64,000 nucleotides of DNA from Siderastrea radians (GCA_964017195.1 OZ024894.1:6066537-6130536); one strand, 5' to 3'. Shown: positions 1 to 14,684, numbered from the stretch's first letter. Program-made: numbers and translations. The notes: generated by a model from the letters alone, not told the origin.

Positions 1-1389
1 CATAAGAATTGAGTGGGAGTCCGATTTGTGTATCATCGAGTATTTGACTACAAACAGAAATGGACGACACATCGCCTTAGGGGACGGGAAGAAGAGACTC
101 CTGGGAACGAGGTTGAAAACCTGCCTGGACGGTTAGAAAACAAACGTTTTAACCTCAGATTCACGTCTCAATTTGTTACACTTTTTCTAAAGTGTTTTAT
201 CATAGACTTACAGCATCAGAATACAAATTTTCACAACTGATCTCAAGACATTTGTTTGGGTACTAGTTGGGAAACTGTTTGAACATCAACACAATTTATA
301 TCTGATGATTATGTGCCATAATGAACTAATATGAAGAGGGGAAATTTTTTCTTGATTTTAATGGAGCTCAAAGGGTTAAGCCAATACCAGTTGAGATCGA
401 AAACAAAAACAAAGGATGGAAAAAAGATGACACAAATCTCCATGTATTTTCAACTCGTACGGCTGACTCTCGCAGTTGACCTTTCCTACTTGTACACGGA
501 CTAGTTATACTCCTCCTCAGGGCCAGTGTCCACGAGTGGCTCCTGGCCAGGACGATTCGCAACGACGATTGCTAGCGCAACAATTTGTAACATAATGTGC
601 GCGGACGATTTTCTGCGCACTTTTGCGATGCAAGTTAATGTACCAGCTTCAAACCTTTCAACGCTAACAGTCGTGAATTTTGCTCAAGTTTTTTCTTGTA
701 ACATATCTGTAGTCACTTTTTGTGCGCAACACCTTCCCAGGGCCCTATTCGCTGCAACGTTGCGCTAAAAATCGTCCCGTGTAACACGTCTGTGCCTACA
801 GATTTCGCCTGCACATCGTGCTATAAAAATTGTCCCGTGTAAAATACCGATTAAGAATCGACACTGAGTTACACTAAAAAAACGTCGTTGCTAATCTTAC
901 GTTCATGTGGTCATGGCCGTCCCGAGCTCATATATCAACAATGATATAGAAATAATGATATTGTTTAACAAAACGCACACTAAAACCCAATAGCTAACAA
1001 AAATGGTTTCAGCAACACCACGAGACATCCAGAGCTTCGCTGAATGTCTATGCTAAACCAACATTGGGCAAATAGTTTAATTTTGTCAAGGTGACTCTCT
1101 TAGGGCAAATATGGCTAACTATGAAAAAGGATGTCTGTGTTAGATACCTGCTTTGAAGGAAGCCTTGAATCCCTTGAAGGCAGTGGCAGAGTTCTTAGCG
1201 CTGCTAAACTTCACCCAAGCCATGTTCCCAGCACTCCTTATTGGTTTCGGTAAGTTACTGCCACACATGGGCTCGGCAAGGATTGTCCCATAATCTGCAA
1301 AGATGTCATCATCGAATGGGCCATTTTCAAAGTAAGCTTCGCGAATCTCCACATAGGCATTTTTGCAGTTATCGCTTTGTTCCAATTCG
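1..1389. repeat. Segmental duplication, left copy (pairs with 27349-28765)
   Basis: The first 1.39 kb of the window aligns almost base for base with 27349-28765. Both begin with CATAAGAATTGAGTGGGAG and share the non-coding tract and the last CUB exon. The match stops abruptly inside that exon near 1389, after TCCAATTCG, where an unrelated short tandem repeat begins. The pair marks an extra, truncated copy of the CUB gene unit whose 3' part lies left of the window. Confidence 0.85.
1148..1389 (-). pseudogene. Truncated second CUB-domain exon, copy A
   Basis: The minus strand encodes the C-terminal half of a CUB domain. It reads ELEQSDNCKNAYVEIREAY, then an acidic stretch, MCGSNLPKPIRSAGNMAWVKF and a GFKASFKAG end. 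The CUB hallmarks are present: C-x-AYVEI, CGSNLP, and the GN-x-AWVKF strand. A donor site (GCAG followed by GTATC) closes the exon at 1148, at the same place as in copies B, C and D. The exon should be about 396 bp, but its 5' part is missing beyond 1389 and no upstream CUB exons follow to the right. I see a rearrangement relic. It can only be expressed if a different upstream exon is used, for which there is no sign. Confidence 0.75.
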
Positions 1390-1395
1390 GCCACG

Positions 1396-1560
1396 TAATA
1401 TTTGTCTTGAAAACCTGCTACCGCAGTCCTTCAGTCATCGATTTACATACAGCATTCGTATTCAAAAGCTGCTCCCGTAGTCCTGCAGTCATCAAAATTT
1501 ACATACAGCATTGGTCTTCAAAAGCTGCTACCGCAGTCCTTCAGTCTCGCAGTCCTCGAA
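1396..1560. repeat. Short tandem repeat, about 57-bp unit, roughly three copies
   Basis: A unit of the form TTCAAAAGCTGCTACCGCAG, TCCTTCAGTCATC, TTTACATACAGCATT recurs about three times with a few substitutions. It begins exactly where the truncated CUB exon of copy A ends, so it sits on the duplication breakpoint. Confidence 0.6.
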
Positions 1561-1564
1561 ATTA

Positions 1565-2470
1565 ACAGAAAGTTTAAGCAAAGCCAAAAAGATTAAAGCG
1601 AACCAAAAGAGGGAAATGTGTTTGTTTTTCGTTCTTTAAGTGTACTATGCAAAAGAGATAGATTATTTGGGTTTTCACTCAGATCACATATTGAATGCTT
1701 TCGCGTCCCAACTTAAATAAATATTACATGTACGCTTCAGTAATCATGGCTTTCGCGCACGAAATTGAATAAATATTTCATTAAAGCAGTGAAGCGAAAC
1801 AAAAAGAAAGAAATGCGTTCCCTAAAACTTTTTGGTTAACTGTTATGTGACATGAATACAGTGCTTTTGGCCTTCGGAGAACCGTCCTTGGATGAATAAC
1901 ATCGCGCGTAACTTTTCGCGTTCCGCAAACTTTAGTAAATAACATCGCGCTCCGGCTCGACGTAGCTGCTACGTGGTTCACGGCAAACCGAAATGTATTT
2001 AGTCTTCGCTCTCTTAGCGTGAAAAGCCAAACAAAAGAAACTTGTTTCTTTTTATCGTGTGACAAGAAATTACTTCTTGTTTCCTTGTTCCTCCAACTTA
2101 TCCGTTAACTTACAACAACACCGTGTATGGCGAAGCCGATATTTACCTTCCGATATAAACAACAGCACTGTCTCAGTTACACATTGCTTCAAAACTTTAT
2201 TCAGGTAATCCCTTTGACCTAGAACTAGTACCACTACCACCTTCCAAGTGCTTAACAATATCAGTCTCCCCGTTTTCAAAGTACACAATCGTTTTCATCT
2301 AAGATACAATTCAAGTCTACATTTTGCAATCACGTCACCATTGATTAAAAATCAAACGAAAATGATTAAACGAAATAGCTCTTCAATGTTTCAAACAAAA
2401 CTTTCAAGCTACAACAAGCGAAAAAAAGGATGCACAACTTGCACACATCGTATAGCTATCGTCCGTAACA
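1565..2470. other. Gene-free stretch
   Basis: No exon, RNA gene or clear terminal repeat was recognised here. It separates the copy A breakpoint from the Merlin remnant and may include the Merlin element's own 3' flank. Confidence 0.4.
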
Positions 2471-2473
2471 ATA

Positions 2474-3621
2474 CTATCCTCTAACTCTGATTTGAAGTAT
2501 AATTCTGTTTACAGCTTCCAAAAACTTCTCAAATAAGTCCTCGTCTCTATTCATATAGCGCCACATGAACTCCGCTAAATAAGATGAAAGTTGGTGTTTT
2601 CTAACACCAAACGGGGGCAACTTTGCCTTAGCTTGTCGCCAGTGGCCTTCCCTTTTGTTTGTGCTGTGGCCAGCAGCGTTCACAAACTCCTTGGAGTGGT
2701 TTACGGTTAAACGGGTGTATCCATATTTCTCCAAATTGCAGTACGCTTTCCAGCAGTCTGAAATGATGATTGTTCCTGGTTCAATCCACTGTTGAATGAT
2801 GGGTAATAAAGTCGCCTTATCTCTTTTCTCCACGGCTACGAGGAAACATTTTCGACTGTCATTCTCGATCCCACCGAATACCCACTGCACTGTCCTTCAA
2901 CACGATGACCGCGATGGTACTTTCTTTTTCTAAACTTGCTCTCGTCTATTTGAACTGTCTTGCCTTTACCTCCTATCCTCTCGCTGTTTTCAAATAAGGT
3001 AATCTCGCATATTTCCCGACAAAAACTGTCCCAATTGCAATCAACTCCTGTGCTTCAAGTTCATGCCTAATTTGTCCAAGTCCAAGTTCCAAGTCCAGTC
3101 CAGGTTCCAGTCCAGCTTCCAGTCCAGTCCAGTTCCAAGTCCAGTCCAAGTTCATGCCTAATTTGTGCCTGATCAAGATCCTGACACCACCAATACGTAA
3201 ATTTTAAGATCTCCTCCATCGTCATGTTACTATGCTCGAACCAGCTTCCTTTTCTTACTGAAATCTCCACCTTGTGCCTTTTGTTGTTAACCTGCCTTCT
3301 ACATTCCCATCTAAAACCATCTGACCGGTCGTCGCACTTTACGAGTTTCATATCTTCACCGCACACGGAACACAATCGCGCTTTGGCTAGCAAACCTTCC
3401 ACCATCAACCATTGAATGAGAACTTCCTTGTCGTGTAGCCGAGCAATCAAGTCATCATACCGCCACTTGCTGTGTTCACGTTCGCGCCCATAACTGCCTT
3501 TTGCCAATCCGCATTGGGTTTCTTGATCTTTTTTAGGGGCTTCCGCTGGCGTTTGTGTACTTGCACTGGTTAGGTGATTTCTTTTCAAACCAATAGCAAC
3601 TTGTGTTCCCTTTTCACCCAT
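2474..3621 (-). pseudogene. Broken Merlin-type DDE transposase (ISXO2-like / IS1016 family)
   Basis: Three minus-strand pieces together give an ISXO2-like transposase. The N-terminal part (3621 to about 3170) carries a zinc-binding region with LCSVCGEDMKLVKC, then FRWECRR, a SWFEHSNMTMEEILKF helix and WWCQ. The middle part (about 3040-2890) carries VQIDESKFRKRKYHRG, the first catalytic Asp-Glu. The C-terminal part (2890-2474) carries WVFGGIE, IISDCWKAY (second catalytic Asp) and NKREGHWRQAK (catalytic Glu). The family is the eukaryotic Merlin superfamily of cut-and-paste DNA transposons. Two lesions break it: a tandem repeat at about 3062-3165 shifts the frame, and a 5-bp duplication (CAGTG) near 2887-2896 shifts it again just before WVFGG. 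The three catalytic residues survive but cannot be translated in one frame. The terminal inverted repeats were not identified. Confidence 0.8.
3060..3168. repeat. TCCAGTCCAAGTT-type minisatellite inside the Merlin gene
   Basis: Imperfect repeats of TCCAGTCCAAGTTCC and TCCAGTCCAGG fill about 100 bp. Both edges carry the same host sequence (CATGCCTAATTTGT), so the repeat is flanked by a short direct duplication of transposase coding sequence. A related TCCAGTCCAGAG array occurs at about 52617-52672. Confidence 0.75.
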
Positions 3622-3660
3622 CTTTTAGCTCGAAACTGCACATAACGCACTGTACTGAGT

Positions 3661-5115
3661 GGTGTCCTAGCAGATTTGGACCCCCCCAAATTTGGATCCC
3701 CCAGTCCAAATTCGCTGGCGGATTTGGACCCCCCGGTCCAAATCCGCTAGCGAATATGGACCCCCGGGGGACCCAATCCGCTGGCGGATTTGGACCCCCT
3801 TCGCGGATTTGGACCCCCTATGTAATCGTAAAAACCCACGCTGTTATTCGCATATAAAGTACCGAAATAATTTCACTTTTCAATCTTGGCGAAGAAACGT
3901 TTCTTTTGGCTTTCAAAATACTTCAAACCTATTCATAAATAGAGCTAGAGTCAGACTTGGGTTAAGTAAATTGACCGTTCGTTTTAGGCACACAGCCAGA
4001 CCTCTAAACGTTACAGTTAAAGTACGCGCTGCGGTATTTCTTACAGAAGATACGATTTTAAAATCTTGTTTTCTTTCATACGCGTTGTTATCATTTTTCC
4101 AGGATACTGAATTTAACATAGTTTAAATGGGCGGTTTAACAAAGGAGGTTTTAAAGTAACATCTCTTGGTTGAAAATCGCATTGTGTGCCCCGCAAAAAA
4201 AGTTTGCTTGACTATACAACTTCACACGATTTTTTTTCAGAACCTCTCTTTTCCAATCATGTTTTGAATTTGTATAAAACATGAGGACACCAAGAAAAAC
4301 ATCAAGACTTTGCTGCAACAAAATTCAAAAATTCAAAATTCAGTCATCGCATGTTAACTATGTCATCGATGTTACAAAAGGCCTCTAAATAAAGAGCGAA
4401 TTTCAACAGTGCGTCTTTGAAGAAAAAATTAGATCAGTTAACTTGTCAAAAAGCGTGCTAACGTAAACGCGCTAGGATTTCTCTTGTTCATTTTTATGAA
4501 ATAAAGCAGAGTCAGACTTAAGGGTCCTTTTAAAATCTTATTTTTTTCTTTTACACCCGTTGTTAATATTTATTCTAACAAACTTAATTTGAGGTGAGAA
4601 AAAGGTGAGAAAAAAAACTAATTTTTAAAGTACGCTTGCTACTCTGCCCCTTCAATTACCGCGGCAAGCTGATGTCAAATACTATTGTTTTTCTTGGCGC
4701 AGTTTCAAATCTTTTTTAAAACTTGCTTTAATTCCGTTAGAGTAGCAAGTATTGTAAGTCATGTTTTTTTAAACTTGAGATTGTAAACTCACTTTAAGTC
4801 AGTTATGGTAGAAAATATTGTAAGTTATCGTCAAGAAAGTTTAGTTTTTAAAATTTATCGATACAAACTAGCGTTGTAGGTTCTCTTTTATTTGAAAAGA
4901 AAAAACTGCCTCAATATTTTTATTTTACCTCTTTAACAGTTCCAAAAACAATTTTGCCAATTTTACTCAATAGAACGCTTGTTTTCAGGGGGGTCCAAAT
5001 CCGCGAGAGGGGGTCCATATCCGCTAGCAGATTTGGACCGGGGGGTCCAAATCCGCGAGCGGATCTGGACCGGGGGGTCCAAATCCGCGGAGGGGTCCAA
5101 ATCCGCTGTGACACC
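3661..5115. mobile_element. 1.45 kb inverted-repeat element with tandem GGATTTGGACC-type ends
   Basis: The ends are inverted copies: GGTGTCCTAGCAGATTTGGACC-like on the left and its complement, closing in GTGACACC, on the right. Each terminal zone (3661-3822 and about 4988-5115) is a small tandem array of GGATTTGGACCCCC / GCTAGCGGATTTGGACC units, in opposite orientation at the two ends. The interior is AT-rich and has no transposase. No clear target-site duplication is visible. The layout recalls foldback elements, whose long inverted termini are made of subrepeats. Confidence 0.65.
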
Positions 5116-5561
5116 GGCGACAAACTGATTCTTGAAAACGACGCTTGTAATCTTATGTTATTTGCGTAGCTGTTTCATTGTCAGTTGACCTCGATTACAA
5201 CAGTATTCACAACCAATTATCATCTCTCTTCTTTCTTCATTTCGTTTTACCAATTACAAAAACGTAACAAATTCACAAGAATCAAAACACACACAAGGAC
5301 AATTATTGATTAGCTAGCCTTTATTTTCGGTTTCATTAGCCTGGCCCCGCATTCCCTTTTAATATCACTCGCTCAAGTTTTATTTCCAAACCAACTTTCC
5401 ACCAACATTTAACCATTTGTAAAGGTACTTTCTCACATTAAGGTAATTTTCAACACCCGGTCATTTTCAATGGACTGAATGAAATACTAATTTCCAATTA
5501 CCAAAGGTTAATAGCTCCCTAACAAAGACAAATCATTTTATAAGGTGCGCCTGGCCTACCA
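5116..5561. other. Gene-free AT-rich spacer
   Basis: No coding exon, RNA or repeat structure was seen between the inverted-repeat element and the DUF3987-like remnant. Confidence 0.4.
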
Positions 5562-7343
5562 TTGGTCAAAATAGGAAATGCCGGCTTCTCAGATACTAAC
5601 TACGCTAGCCTTTTATTCAAATACCTTGACTTTCCCTTTTCACTTGTGATCTTTCATTCCGCTCGCCAGAGGCTATTCCGTTATACTGTTGGCAAGATGT
5701 ATGCTTTGTCGAAACTCAACAAACAACACGAGCAGACCTGGGTTAATCTGCAGAAACGACTAAACGAGGTGCAGTTTCCCTACCGGAAATTATTTTCAAC
5801 CACTGAAATTTAGGACTTCGTTAAAAAACAAAGCTGTGTCAGTAGGAAGTTGCGAAGGATACTTCGTTCCTTCCATTTTCACTACAACCGCGTACTTGCT
5901 GGCACGTAACCAAGCACGAGTGCAAACATTGACCCACAATCAGCCGCTGAACATTTCACTATCTTTGTTGGACACCCAGGAACAGGTAAATCCATGTATT
6001 CAAATTTCATCGTTTTTCAGGTGTCGTTTTGGCCAAAATCATCATATATCAGAGTCATACCGTTAAATACTCAATATCGACGGTTTTAAATTCATCTTCA
6101 CAGGCAAATCATCAGCCATTCAGCACGCAGCACAAGACCCCTTAGAACATTTAGAATTCACTTCTTCTATTATCAGCAAAACGACATCGTCCGGATTGGT
6201 GAAACTGCTCGCAAATCAAAACAAAGGAATTATCCTCTCCCCTGAGGTCTTCCACATCCTAAATAAACTAATGAAGTCAGACGAAGACAACACGACTGGA
6301 GACGTCCAACTCCTATGTAAATTGTTCTCTGGTGAGCGATGCTCGTATCACTATTCCACCAAGGAGAGTAGAGTCATCCCACCAAACACACCATTCAGCA
6401 TCCTGGGATCCACACAGTTACTGAACGCCGCAAAACTGATCGCGAAAATGGATCATGGCCATGGTTTGGTCGACAGAATGTTATTTGCTGTTCCACTGGC
6501 CTTCAGACCAACGCTGACAGAAATGGAGACAGCGGCTGACCACCTGTCTACTGAGGTTGTTGACAACTTCGATGAATGATTTAAAAATATCTACGAGAAT
6601 GACCGGCAAGTTCTTCTCACCTTCCACCAAGAAGCACAAAATCTAAAATGCCAGACCTCATTCCAAGAGTTGCTACAGCATTACATGTCTTCAACCACAC
6701 CATGGGAGAACTACTCGCGGGTGTTCCAGCCTCCCCAACACCTACTCAAATCGCCAAATCAACACTGGAGAATGCGACCCACTTAGTCCATCACCTAGAA
6801 GGTCAAAAGGCAATTCTCTGTCACGTAAGTTAATATCAATTACTTTGGTTATTGCTTACCTACTCTAAAAAATTCACAACAATTACATTCCGAATTACGA
6901 TGTTCATATCGTACGTTATTTCAAAAACAAAGGTTGCTTCAGTAACCCAACACTTTAAACAGCTTTCCAACCTACTACGATGATATAACTCTGTTCCTCT
7001 TTGTTTTTAATATGCTGTACAATGAACACCACGCCTAATTATGACGAGATAATCAATTTATCCATTTTCAATTTATCTTCATTTCCACTTGCGCGAACTA
7101 GTTGTGAGAAAACAATTAATTTAACTATGTAGCCTGCAAATCTTTTTTTTTTCTCGTTACTTCTTACAGATAGGCAATTCTAAAATCGACAAGTTTCACG
7201 GTTTCAAATTTTGGCCGCTGACAACGTAATTTCCTTCATGGAACTTACCTCAAATACAAACTTAGGTTATGTCGTGTTTAATTTCAGTTCCTAAAAGAAA
7301 TAACCAACGCCACCTGTGACAAAACAATTGAAAACAATTTTAG
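5562..7343 (+). pseudogene. Decayed DUF3987-like P-loop ATPase gene
   Basis: A plus-strand reading frame runs from about 5562 with at least three exons. Exon one ends at 5985 in FVGHPGTG; intron 5986-6103 splits the Walker A motif, which resumes as GKSSAIQHAA. The second exon contains ILSPEVFHILNKL, then TGDVQLLCKLFSGERC and FSILGSTQLLNAAKLIAK and GHGLVDRMLFAVPLAFRP, a pattern I associate with DUF3987-domain proteins that are numerous in cnidarian genomes. A second intron with GTAAGT donor spans 6825-7287. There are two in-frame stops in exon one (5811-5813 and about 5911) and a stop at about 6580 followed by a frameshift near 6645, so it is not translatable as it stands. Helicase/primase-like function is only inferred from the P-loop. 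The family assignment is from memory of the motif pattern. Confidence 0.6.
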
Positions 7344-7785
7344 TTATTCATCGATTACGGGACTGCAGGGCTGTGGGCATAGTATAAATTTGCATTTTTA
7401 CTCAACGACTGCGGGACCACGGGAGCATTAGAGTTGTGGCGCTCGAATGTGGCCGGTATTCTGAAATCGCTCCAATTAAATGTTTCAGCAAATCTTTCAG
7501 TATTGTGCGGGATTTTGCGGGGTGTTGGGAATTGTGCGTTATTGTGCGGTTTTGACCAAATAATTGTGCGGTCCCGCACCCGCGCACCCTGTCAGAAGGC
7601 CTGCATGTAGAACTTTCCAGTAATGTACATGTAATTATCCCTCTTGAATTTGTGGATGAAATTCTTATTTGTGACTAATCTAATGAAAACTCTTGAGCAG
7701 TACTCTCCTGTGACGGTTACTGTCTATGGTGCTACAAAAGTGGCTTCTAATCATTTGAATCTGTGAATCAAGGATCCAAACATAC

Positions 7786-10349
<2,564 letters not shown>

Positions 10350-10578
10350 CTAGCGTATAACAATGTATTTTTGTTATCGTAACCGTATAAATAACAAAAT
10401 ACGAGCTGACTATCGTATAAAAGGAAGCCTTTTTCTTAGCGTATGCGGTACATAAGAGACAAATTTTGAACGTTTTTCCTGTGCAAATAAAAAAATTGAG
10501 TTTGCCATTACTTCGTGTAAATCATTTTTGAGTCGATTTTCGACCCTGCTAAGACCTTACGACCATTCATGTCGTTTT

Positions 10579-11116
10579 TAGGGGCCGATTACATGAGCCG
10601 GACTGGCTCGGTTAGCAGGGCTGGCTCGGTGTACCAAGATGACTGATCAGCCCGTTATTACAAGAGGCGAGCCAGCCCGCCTCCGGCTAAATTTAGAAGC
10701 TATCGTGTGAAAAGATGGCCACATCAAAGAGCATGAATCGAGTGTTTTCACTTTCGCTAATCCATTATTTCGGTGTATTATTTTCAGTATTTCGTAGCTT
10801 TATGGTCTGATAAATCTTTATGTGTTATATAGAAAGAGAAATATCGATCTTCTGGTGAGCCATTTTGCTCTGAAGCGAAATTAAGCGGGGTGACAAGAAA
10901 GTGTTGGCCCGGCGATCACGATTACATGGTAAATTTTCAGCCCGGCTAGCCGAGATCCCGGAATCTCGATGCCGGGATCCCAGCTAGCCGGGCTGAAATT
11001 TTTCCATGTAATCGCAAAGTTGATTTTTAATATGTTTCACAGACATGCCGAGATCCCGGCAAACCGAGCGAGCCCAGCTAACCGGGCCAGCCCGCCTCAT
11101 GTAATCGGCTCCTTAG
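10579..11116. mobile_element. MITE with GGGGCCGATTACATGAGCC termini, nested
   Basis: TAGGGGCCGATTACATGAG at the left is mirrored by CATGTAATCGGCTCCTTAG at the right. A second, inner palindrome at about 10918-11010 has arms containing GATTACATGG, TTCAGCCCGGCTAGC and GATCCCGG. The GC-rich arms contrast with the AT-rich middle. It is nested inside the 10327-12381 element. Confidence 0.75.
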
Positions 11117-11334
11117 TCTGCTGCGTGACTGATTTTCGTGACAAGCCCTGAGCCTGTGCTGTATCTGTGGCTTTATATAACCATTCCAGGGTCTCTCCTG
11201 ACCTTCGACCTTGGCAAACGTGGCATGACATCCATTTGTGCTGTGTTTCGCTTAAGAATATTATTTAATTGAGAGCTTTAAAAACTTCAGGCTGCACGTG
11301 GCGGGCTTTCTTGGTGTCAATTAAAGGACCTTAA

Positions 11335-11940
11335 AGGGGCTATGTCATGGAGATTTTGACGTTCTTGGGTCAAAACTGCCCTACATTAAAACGTACTACC
11401 TTTGTCAGACACAACATCAGCTTATAGCAGGGAGGTAACGAAGTATGGTTTTTCAATGCTGATCCCATTTTTGTATGCAAATGTCTGATCCTTCATTCGA
11501 AAAGCGTGACCAGTTTTGGTCCCTTATCCTACAAATATGGTACAGCCTGATCCCTGATCCCTAAAAAAACCTGCTGATCCCGATCCCACCCTTCTGACTC
11601 CTGACCCCGCCCCTTTGATCCCCGATCCCATATACCTCGTTACGACCCTGTTATAGAACACTAAAAGAAAGATATCGAGTGAATTTGCGAAGAAAGAATA
11701 TATCATAATCAGAATTTTTTTGAGTTCACCAAGACATGTAATAAACTTGAAAACATTAGCCTAATTTTTTTCAACTTGCATTCCATTTCCAGCCAGGTCT
11801 TCTGCCGCTGAAGGATTCTGGACACTTATGTTTACTCTTAGAGCACTAAACAAAGCTGAACCAATTTTTTTAGGTTCCCACTGATATAAATATGTCCTTT
11901 GGCTTTATAAAGTGACACTAGAAATGGTGACGTAGCCCCT
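11335..11940. mobile_element. TTAA-flanked MITE (AGGGGCTATGTCA ends)
   Basis: AGGGGCTATGTCATGGAG on the left and GTGACGTAGCCCCT on the right are inverted, and TTAA (11331-11334, 11941-11944) flanks both ends, as in piggyBac-type insertions. Its right subterminal sequence (TATGTCCTTTGGCTTTATAA) is related to that of the element at 36825-40726, so both belong to one family. Confidence 0.75.
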
Positions 11941-12389
11941 TTAAGTCTTACGGTTGGCACTTGAGACCACTTGACGGTAACTCCTGTTTGATTCTGTCGA
12001 TTCTGCTTGCTGCTGTCTTCAATAAATAGAGTTTAAGCCATAGAAAAATGCGCGCATGTGATTTTTGTTCACTCGTCAGAAACTCACCCGTTCGTCAGTA
12101 AAGTATTTTCCATGCTGTTTTTTATTTTATTTTATTTTATTTTTATTTAAGACCGTTTTATCGATTCTGGGATCTTTTTCCTACCACTAAGAAGATGAAA
12201 GGTTGTGATCAGCATCTCTGTTGACTACATTGTGAGAAAAAAGTTAGTAAACGTTAATTATTAACTGACTTTTTTCCTTGTTTGCTGTTTACTGACTAAA
12301 AGGAATTTTTTTTACTGTTTACTGACTAAAAGTAATTTTTTTAACTGTTTACTGACTAGAGGACTACCCCATTGACACCCTCTAAACTG

Positions 12390-14600
12390 CAGAGCTCAAT
12401 TTGGCCGGGTCACTAAGCCCTAGAAAAGCTTGGTCGCATAACCTTTTTCCCAGGTCCCTTACCTCATTATCAACGGTTTCTAAGGATGCCGGGAAGGATA
12501 GATTGGGAGTTTTTTTCCCTTCTTTCTTTTCCCTTGCTTTTCTTTTCGGGAGTTTTTCACTCTTTGTTCATGCAATGAAATGATTGAAGAAGGAATAAGA
12601 GGTGGTAGCAAAATTGCAGCTACTCCCTCACGCGCTAATTTCAGAAATGACGCCGTGAAGTCAGTTGAAGTTATTTCAGTTCTTCTATAGAGAAACTCAC
12701 CCCTCGATCTAGCCTCTTTCGCTTTGTGTGTGCGCCATCTTGGATTGGAAAAAAACGTACTGAGTTCAAATGAATCATTCTTCTTCTTAAATATGAATCC
12801 TATTTGTGTGGTCGCCTTTTCTTTTTTCGCCTGAACTCTACGTACACATCAGGCTCTGTTCTCTTAATCGAGATGGTGGCTTGAAAATCCTAAGGAATAT
12901 TTAGAGCGTCATCGCCCAAAATTTAACGCCTGCATTGCAATTCACTACCGCTCTTATTGAGGTGCTTATTTAAAGAAGATTTTTAACCGGGTTGACTAGC
13001 TTCAGAATCAAGAGTGGAACAATTCTGGTACAAATCATAAACTCCTAACATTATCAATATGGGCTTCCTTTAAAAAAATAATGTGATCGGTAATCTTTAT
13101 TTCAGGTAGCGTGCGTGCAGACGTCCCCTATTACCTTGCTTCGACTGCATGAGCCGCTTAAAGTAAGCATGATGTTATAATTGGTGTTCATCCTCTCTTG
13201 AATTGGTCTAATCTATCACTATAATGTTTTTCGACGTATAAGTAATTACAGTCTCTTCGAAATCGCTCCACGGTTCTCACTATTTCGTTCTCCTTTAGAC
13301 CACCCAACAAATTTAGAGATATGTGTCTTGTTCCATACAAACGGCCCTGCTCGGTATTCTTTTGGTTTCTAAGCGATAATATTGTCACCGTACGAGCGTA
13401 AGTTGAAAAGTCGGCACGGCTGTCTTCCATGCACCTGCTTGCGTAATTAAGTTGTAATTAGTTCGTCTAAATATTGAACTTCAATAATGTCCATTATCTT
13501 TTTTGTTTTGAGTGACGTTAAAATCCAGAATTTTGATATGATTTAGATTTCCCATTAACAACTGTCATGCATATGGGGTATGAATTTCAGTGCAAAATTG
13601 CGGTATTTCAAGATATTTTTGCTGCAGTTTATGTTGCCTAGTGGCGGTTTTTTTGTATATTGGGGCTCAAACTCTAGCATTTGGCATTTTCTAGAAGATA
13701 TTTTTGCAATTCCGCTCAGTTATTGTTCTCTACCGCGTGGAGATTATGGCCCGTACGCACGCTGATTTGAATTTTTCTCCACTTGCAAAAATTTTATCTC
13801 CCTTTACGGGATTCGGAGGCTGTTTTTTCATTCCTATGAAATTCTGTTATGCCCTGACCAAGAGCCGCAGTAAAGTCACTTCCTGCCCCAAACAAGAACT
13901 AGTTGGAGATGCGGCGCAAAGGGTCTATCTCGCCAAACCATACTTAAAAAGCGCTATAGTCACGACAAATTTTTGTCAGACCGGAAAAACCCATTAGAAA
14001 TAAAATCCCAGCCAAATATACTCAATGATCTCTGAGTCTCAGAGGCTTTTCAGCTAACCAGCTGCTAATGGTTTTCGAATAACTTTTGTTTGATGTGTGG
14101 TTTGTGAATCATACCTAATTATACAAAAATAGTCGTTAACCAGACTAACATTTGATAAAATCCACTGTGCACGGTCGGTTATCACGATTTTTTGGGTCGA
14201 CTGACGAAAAAATTTGGTCATTCAAGTCCTATAGTTATCCAAAAAGAATTGAATTTTACGGGCAAAACTGTAATAGGTGTATGTATTATTTTTTATTCTA
14301 TTTTATGTGAACTCAGCGTCAAACAGCTGCAGGTTGTTTTGTGAAGCTTGCTTTTATAATACCTCCGAAACTCTGACTGAAATCAGGTTGATATCTGCAG
14401 AGAAATTTCAACGGTGGAGTAGATTTCTGTGAAAAATGTTTTTGTGAGCCAAATTTTGTCCAGCTATTTACTGCAAGTCGTAATGAGATGCGTGGAAATC
14501 GAAAATTAAAATATTCAGTAATAAATATTCAATTGTATATTTTAAAATGACATGGATTTGTCCGCAGTTCAATTTTTACATTGTATTGAATTTCAGATGA
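12390..14600. other. Gene-free stretch with possible RUVBL1 upstream region
   Basis: This is the sequence that lay directly upstream of RUVBL1 before the 10327-12381 insertion. It contains GCGCCATCTTGGATTGG near 12731, a YY1-like CCATCTTGG motif of a kind common near animal promoters. A minus-strand open stretch of 80 codons (13188-13430) is present but has no recognised motif. Nothing else was identified. Confidence 0.35.
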
Positions 14601-14604
14601 ATTC

Positions 14605-14625
14605 ATAGTTATTTATAAACCCCAT
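14605..14625 (+). promoter_or_regulatory. Possible TATA box of the Gly/Arg-rich secreted protein gene
   Basis: AGTTATTTATAAACC contains a TATA-like element about 110-130 bp upstream of the preferred ATG. It is placed as expected for a short 5' untranslated leader. Not tested; AT-rich background makes chance occurrence possible. Confidence 0.35.
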
Positions 14626-14684
14626 GGAGATGCAAGCAAACTCTAATTGTAAGTCCAACCGAACTGGATACGATAAACAATCGA

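Noticed and set aside
13188..13430. 80-codon minus frame (RTVERFRRDCNYLYVEKHY)
   Set aside because: It has no recognised motif, paralogue or splice context. It could be real, but nothing in the sequence supports it beyond being open.
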